This document shows, piece after piece, positions 63,409-64,000 of a DNA stretch of 64,000 nt. The notes under the pieces were generated by a model, which saw only the letters and a list, made by a program, of their open reading frames with translations, ran no database searches and had not been told where the DNA came from. The first letter of the stretch is position 1, and every line of letters starts with the position of its first letter. Source of the stretch: an uncultured Roseobacter sp. (GTDB taxonomy: Bacteria; Pseudomonadota; Alphaproteobacteria; Rhodobacterales; Rhodobacteraceae). Location: assembly GCF_947496515.1 (NCBI RefSeq), contig NZ_CANMDB010000005.1, positions 216,501-280,500 of the forward strand, written 5' to 3'. The translations under genes and the position numbers were made by a program.

Positions 63409-64000
63409 ATGACACTACCGAACTACTTTTACGGCGGCCCGCCCAAGGCCGGGTCCTCCTGGATCTACAGCCTTCTGGCGACGCATCCGCAGGTCTTTGT
63501 GCCCGACGGGAAATACGTTCAGTTCTTCACCGATTTCTACGACCGCGGGTTGGAGTGGTATGCAGGATGTTACGAGGACGCAGGTCCCGAGCATATAGCG
63601 CGCTGCGACCTCACGACCGATTACCTTTTCGTACCCGAAGCTGCAGAGCGGTTGGCCAAGCATATCCCTGACGCACGCATCTTTTTTTCCCTGCGCAATC
63701 CGGCAGAGCGTGACTGGTCAGCCTATCAACACCTGCTGCGCACCGGTCAGGCCCACGGCCCGCTGGAGACAGAAGCAGACAGTGCGCATCGGCTGCTCTC
63801 TTCCTGCAGCGCCTATTCCGATGCCATCGAGCGCGCCTGGCGGCTCTTTGGTCGCGAGAACACCCACATCCTGTGGTTTGATGACATCAGGTCCGAGCCA
63901 CAGGTGGCCGCTGATTCCCTCTATGAATTCCTCGGCGTCGAAAAGCGCCCCATCCGGCAGGAAGACAGCGGTGCCAAGAACGTCGCCCGCGCTGCGCGGA
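63409..64000 (+). CDS. sulfotransferase domain protein, 3' end outside window
   Basis: First 197 codons of a sulfotransferase that transfers sulphate from PAPS. The 5'-phosphosulphate loop is GGPPKAGSSWIYSLLATHPQ (residues 9-28) and the 3'-phosphate motif is FFSLRNPAERDWSAY (about residues 93-107), with the usual Arg and Ser. The ATG at 63409 is used; the ATG at 63401 is stopped after two codons. No stop is reached by base 64000. Beside the BY-kinase gene it probably modifies an exopolysaccharide or related glycan. Confidence 0.85.
   Translation, partial: MTLPNYFYGGPPKAGSSWIYSLLATHPQVFVPDGKYVQFFTDFYDRGLEWYAGCYEDAGPEHIARCDLTTDYLFVPEAAERLAKHIPDARIFFSLRNPAERDWSAYQHLLRTGQAHGPLETEADSAHRLLSSCSAYSDAIERAWRLFGRENTHILWFDDIRSEPQVAADSLYEFLGVEKRPIRQEDSGAKNVARAAR

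Overview
The window is chromosomal DNA of an alphaproteobacterium, most likely a marine Rhodobacteraceae member of the Roseobacter group. The base composition is GC-rich. The gene content fits: a CcrM-type methylase, the families DUF2125, DUF4170 and DUF2783, a pmbA / inositol-phosphatase / DUF4170 / KDO-transferase / lpxK run, and an rpoH paralogue. Nearly all of it is dense housekeeping sequence. No rRNA, tRNA, CRISPR array or prophage was seen. Species-level assignment is inference only.

Layout. 1-5.2 kb: 3' part of holA, then small redox and detoxification genes (GFA, GST, flavoprotein, HNH, crotonase, SDR). 5.3-11.6 kb: DUF2125 exported protein with a strong terminator, then pmbA, inositol-phosphatase, DUF4170, waaA-like and lpxK. 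11.7-19 kb: CoA-transferase, DsbA-like, DUF721, mutY, alkB, a response regulator, ccrM and rnhB. 19-23.3 kb: a repeat-bearing exported protein, a small exported protein coupled to a membrane protein with a winged-helix-like tail, an FeS photolyase and an SDR. 23.4-32.3 kb: leuA behind a leucine leader peptide, then the rod-shape operon mreBCD-mrdA-rodA and a GhrA-like reductase. 32.6-46.5 kb: M3 peptidase, MoeB/ThiF, dut, coaBC, ChaN-like, rpoH, cobU, phosphatase, GST, comM/yifB, gshB, yraN, rsmI and an LpoA-like lipoprotein. 46.5-51 kb: glnD-murJ. 51-57.2 kb: a homogentisate catabolic cluster (hmgA, altered MBL-fold protein, flavin hydroxylase, DUF2783, divergent marR-maiA). 57.4-60.6 kb: a peroxiredoxin and a complete IS1-family element. 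61-64 kb: a BY-kinase polysaccharide co-polymerase and a cut sulfotransferase, the edge of a surface-polysaccharide locus.

The clearest mobile signal is at 58023-60593. An IS1-type transposase gene is bounded by matching terminal inverted repeats and by a perfect 8-bp target duplication (GAAAATCA). The element carries two passengers: an Orc1/Cdc6-like AAA+ ATPase on the opposite strand and a 75-residue basic KGG-motif protein. The regulatory signals worth checking are a leucine-rich leader peptide overlapping a 10-bp perfect hairpin before leuA, three GANTC sites in the 97-bp ccrM leader, paired palindromes before alkB, and paired palindromes between hmgA and marR. Two diverged copies of a 135-167 bp repeat with inverted ends sit in convergent gaps at 32.3 and 51.0 kb.

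Functional links: the lipid A core genes (waaA-like, lpxK), the elongasome (mreBCD-mrdA-rodA) with murJ and an LpoA-like protein, and the BY-kinase locus all concern the envelope. gshB, the GSTs, GFA and maiA make or use glutathione. hmgA and maiA belong to tyrosine/homogentisate degradation, but no fumarylacetoacetase gene lies in that cluster.
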